Below, piece after piece: positions 61,776 to 64,000 of a DNA stretch of 64,000 nucleotides. Source of the DNA: Zunongwangia endophytica. GTDB taxonomy: Bacteria; Bacteroidota; Bacteroidia; Flavobacteriales; Flavobacteriaceae. Numbering within the stretch: the stretch's first letter is position 1; the number at the start of each line of letters is the position of its first letter. The notes under the pieces were generated by a model. It did not search any database and was not told where the DNA came from. It saw nothing but the letters and a program-made list of their open reading frames with translations. The stretch is from NCBI RefSeq assembly GCF_030409505.1, contig NZ_JAUFPZ010000002.1, forward strand, positions 3,541,501 through 3,605,500. The letters are read 5' to 3'. A program made the translations under genes and the position numbers.

Positions 61776-63884
61776 ATGGCAGTATTACAGAATATTAGGC
61801 AGAAGTCTGCTTTAATTATTGTGGTTATTGGGTTTGCATTATTTGCCTTCCTTATTCCTAGTATCCTGAAGAACGGTGGTTTTTCTGCAAAGGATAACTC
61901 CATAGCTACTGTGAATGGTGAGGATATCGCGAGAGAAGATTTCGCACGCCAGGTAGAAGCTTATCAGCAAAATATGCGTGGTAATATTTCAACTACTCAG
62001 GCTGTTAACCGTGTTTGGGAACAACAATTAAATCAAATTATTGTTGAAGAGCAAGTAGAAGAACTTGGGATTAGAGCCGAGCAGGCACAAGTAAGACAAA
62101 TGATGAGAGCTCAAATGTCTAACAATCCTCAGTTTACTAACGAAGCTGGTATGTTCGATGAGAATCGAGTAAAGGAATATGTGGCAAGTATAAAACAAAC
62201 TTCCCCACAAATGTACCAGCAGTGGTTAAGCTACGAAGATGGTCTTTCTGAATCTGCTGCGCAGAATATTTACGCAAATATGATTCGTACAGGTGTTGGT
62301 GCAACGCTTACCGAAGGAAAACAAGCATACCTTTTACAAAATAATACAATGGATCTGCGTTATGTGCAGGTTCCTTATTCTTCAATTTCAGATGAGGATG
62401 TTGATGTTTCTAAAGATGAAATTAAAGAATATGTAAATAATCATAAAGCGAAGTTTGAAACTGAAGCTGCAAGAAATATTCAATATGTAATTTTTAATGA
62501 AGAAGCTTCTCCAGAAGATAAAGAAGAAGCTAAATCTTCATTAAGTGCATTATTAGAAGATAGAGTAGAATATAACTCAGTTTCTAAATCTAATGACACT
62601 ATTGAAGGTTTCAATAGAACTTCAGATGATCAGGAATTTGTAAATTCAAATTCAGATCTAACACAACCAGTAGCCTTCAAGTTCAAAAATCAGTTACCAA
62701 AGAAATTTGCAGACGATTTATTCAATCTTGAAAAAGGAGAAGTTTACGGTCCTTATGAAGAAAACGGATATTGGAAGTTAAGTAAGTTGGTAGAAACTAA
62801 GCAGATTCCAGATTCTGTAAAAGCAAGTCATATTTTATTAGGTTACCAGGGAGCGCAAGCTGGTGGCGCCCGTACTGAAGCTGCTGCAAAACAATTGGCA
62901 GATAGTTTAGCGGGTGTAGTAAAAAGCGATAAATCTAAAATGGCAGAATTGGCAACAGAATTTTCAGATGATCCTTCTGCAGCTCAAAATTCTGGTGATC
63001 TTGGTTATTTTGGACCAGGAATGATGGTGCCGGCATTTGATGATTTTGTACTAAATAATAGTGAAGGCACTGTAGGTGTTGTAGAAACAGATTTTGGATA
63101 TCACGTTATTTATATCGAAGAGCAAACAGAAAAAGAAAAAGCTGTTAAGATTGCAACAGTGGCTAGAGAAATCGAAGCAACTGAAGCAACTAGAAATAGC
63201 CTTTTTAACGAAGTAACTAAATTCGAGATTGCTGCTGGTGAAGGCGATTTTACAGAAAAGGCAAAAGCTGCAGATTATAGGATTCGTACTGTACGTGATG
63301 TAAAAGCACTTGATGAAAATATTCCTGGTGTAGGACAACAACGTCGTGTTGTGCAATGGGCTTTTGAAGATGATGCTAAAGTTGGTGATGTAAAACGTTT
63401 TGATACACCAACTGGATATATTGTCGCTCAAATTACTACCAAGAAGAAAAAAGGATTAATGAGTCCTGAAGATGCTTCTTCAGAGGTTATTCCTGTGCTT
63501 ACAAAGCAGAAAAAAGCAAAACTTATTCAGGATAAAATTTCAGGAACTAGTGTAGATCAGGTTGCTGAAAATCAGGATAAAATTGTACAAACTGCTAGCG
63601 CTGTAAACTTAAGTTCTCCAACACTTGCAGGAGCAGGTAGCGAACCAGAAGTTGTAGGTGCAGTTTACGCTTTAAAAGTAGGCGAAACCAGTAAACCAAT
63701 TGTTGGTGATAAAGGAGTTTATGTTGTTGAATTAGTAAGTAAGAGCGAAGCTCCAGAGCTTGATTCTTACAAACCATTCTCCCAACAAGAAACAAATAAT
63801 CGTCGCCAGATGGCGAATAGTAGAGCTTTTGAAGCTTTAAAAGCAAAAGCTGATATTGAAGATAATAGAGCTAAATTCTACTAG
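61776..63884 (+). CDS. PpiD-like peptidylprolyl isomerase (SurA_N, PPIC domains)
   Basis: A 702-aa membrane-anchored foldase. An N-terminal helix (about 12-30) precedes a SurA_N-type chaperone region (about 35-180). The parvulin PPIC domain lies at about 345-450 and includes ASHILLGYQG, ATEFSDDPSAAQNSGDLGYF and FGYHVIYIEE. A second partial PPIC-like segment may lie near 560-700. PpiD assists periplasmic folding of outer-membrane proteins. A strong terminator follows. Confidence 0.92.
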   Translation: MAVLQNIRQKSALIIVVIGFALFAFLIPSILKNGGFSAKDNSIATVNGEDIAREDFARQVEAYQQNMRGNISTTQAVNRVWEQQLNQIIVEEQVEELGIRAEQAQVRQMMRAQMSNNPQFTNEAGMFDENRVKEYVASIKQTSPQMYQQWLSYEDGLSESAAQNIYANMIRTGVGATLTEGKQAYLLQNNTMDLRYVQVPYSSISDEDVDVSKDEIKEYVNNHKAKFETEAARNIQYVIFNEEASPEDKEEAKSSLSALLEDRVEYNSVSKSNDTIEGFNRTSDDQEFVNSNSDLTQPVAFKFKNQLPKKFADDLFNLEKGEVYGPYEENGYWKLSKLVETKQIPDSVKASHILLGYQGAQAGGARTEAAAKQLADSLAGVVKSDKSKMAELATEFSDDPSAAQNSGDLGYFGPGMMVPAFDDFVLNNSEGTVGVVETDFGYHVIYIEEQTEKEKAVKIATVAREIEATEATRNSLFNEVTKFEIAAGEGDFTEKAKAADYRIRTVRDVKALDENIPGVGQQRRVVQWAFEDDAKVGDVKRFDTPTGYIVAQITTKKKKGLMSPEDASSEVIPVLTKQKKAKLIQDKISGTSVDQVAENQDKIVQTASAVNLSSPTLAGAGSEPEVVGAVYALKVGETSKPIVGDKGVYVVELVSKSEAPELDSYKPFSQQETNNRRQMANSRAFEALKAKADIEDNRAKFY

Positions 63885-63905
63885 AATTTAGATTATTGTA
63901 TATCA

Positions 63906-63932
63906 AAAAGCCGCTCATTGAGCGGCTTTTTT
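63906..63932 (+). terminator. Hairpin terminator after the PpiD-like gene
   Basis: An 8-bp stem (AGCCGCTC against GAGCGGCT) with a 3-base loop, an A-run before it and a T-run after it lies 24 bases after the stop. It resembles the terminator at 22661 and can work in both directions. Confidence 0.85.
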
Positions 63933-64000
63933 AGTTTATATACGAGAAACTTTTCTTGTTTTAATCTCCAAAATTATAGGATCAAATCTTCGTAAGCAAT

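Noticed and set aside
63976..64000. 3' end of a minus-strand gene entering from the right edge
   Set aside because: The minus strand reads IAYEDLIL and then a stop, which is plausible, but eight codons cannot identify a gene and another frame is also open.

Overview
The window is chromosomal DNA from a low-GC member of the Flavobacteriaceae (Bacteroidota), probably a marine genus. The evidence is the gene set: a RemB-like gliding protein, a PorP/SprF protein, a type IX secretion (T9SS) type B cargo protein, DUF6089 beside uppS-bamA-ompH-ompH-murI, and a CtaB-Cox3-Cox3-Cox4 cluster. Several promoters fit the Bacteroidota consensus TTG-N19-TAnnTTTG, with little Shine-Dalgarno signal. The genus is inferred from gene content; no alignment was run.

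Layout. 1-3.9 kb: gcvH, a VanZ-like gene, tonB and a remB-like gene whose N-terminal domain resembles the TonB C-terminus. 3.9-9.1 kb: heme O synthase, three cytochrome oxidase subunit genes and oxidase assembly genes (a cysteine-free SCO-like protein, SCO, DUF420, a small Cys protein). 9.2-16.4 kb: a MacB-type efflux system (ATPase, two permeases, two adaptors, one TolC); the first permease is split by a 1-nt frameshift. 16.4-23.7 kb: tsaB, MscS channel, DUF255 thioredoxin-domain protein, phosphate transporter and an Nfu protein with a duplicated N-domain. 23.7-32.8 kb: an orphan PorP/SprF gene, then the minus-strand envelope cluster CBS-nadK-DUF6089-uppS-bamA-ompH-ompH-murI. 32.9-41.4 kb: pdxJ, an alpha/beta hydrolase, a FadL-like porin with an SGNH lipoprotein, a small membrane protein, tig, clpP and clpX. 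41.6-47.2 kb: pyruvate dehydrogenase with homodimeric E1 (aceE-aceF-lpd). 47.3-51.8 kb: a composite inverted-repeat element, then a dinB-dnaE translesion pair preceded by a 12-bp inverted repeat placed like an operator. 51.9-56.0 kb: a 1357-aa T9SS type B protein with eight Cys-containing modules. 56.1-64 kb: tRNA-Phe, then coaX, an outer-membrane protein, a TPR-like protein, lptC, a small membrane protein, a CNNM/CBS protein and a PpiD-like foldase.

Most of the window is core metabolism and envelope biogenesis. No prophage, insertion sequence, CRISPR array or defence island was seen. The least conventional signals are the dinB inverted repeat, two terminator-like hairpins lying inside coding sequence (3' end of tsaB, 5' end of lptC), the composite repeat at 47.3 kb, the frameshifted permease and the TonB-like domain on RemB. 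No stretch over 300 bases lacks a gene.
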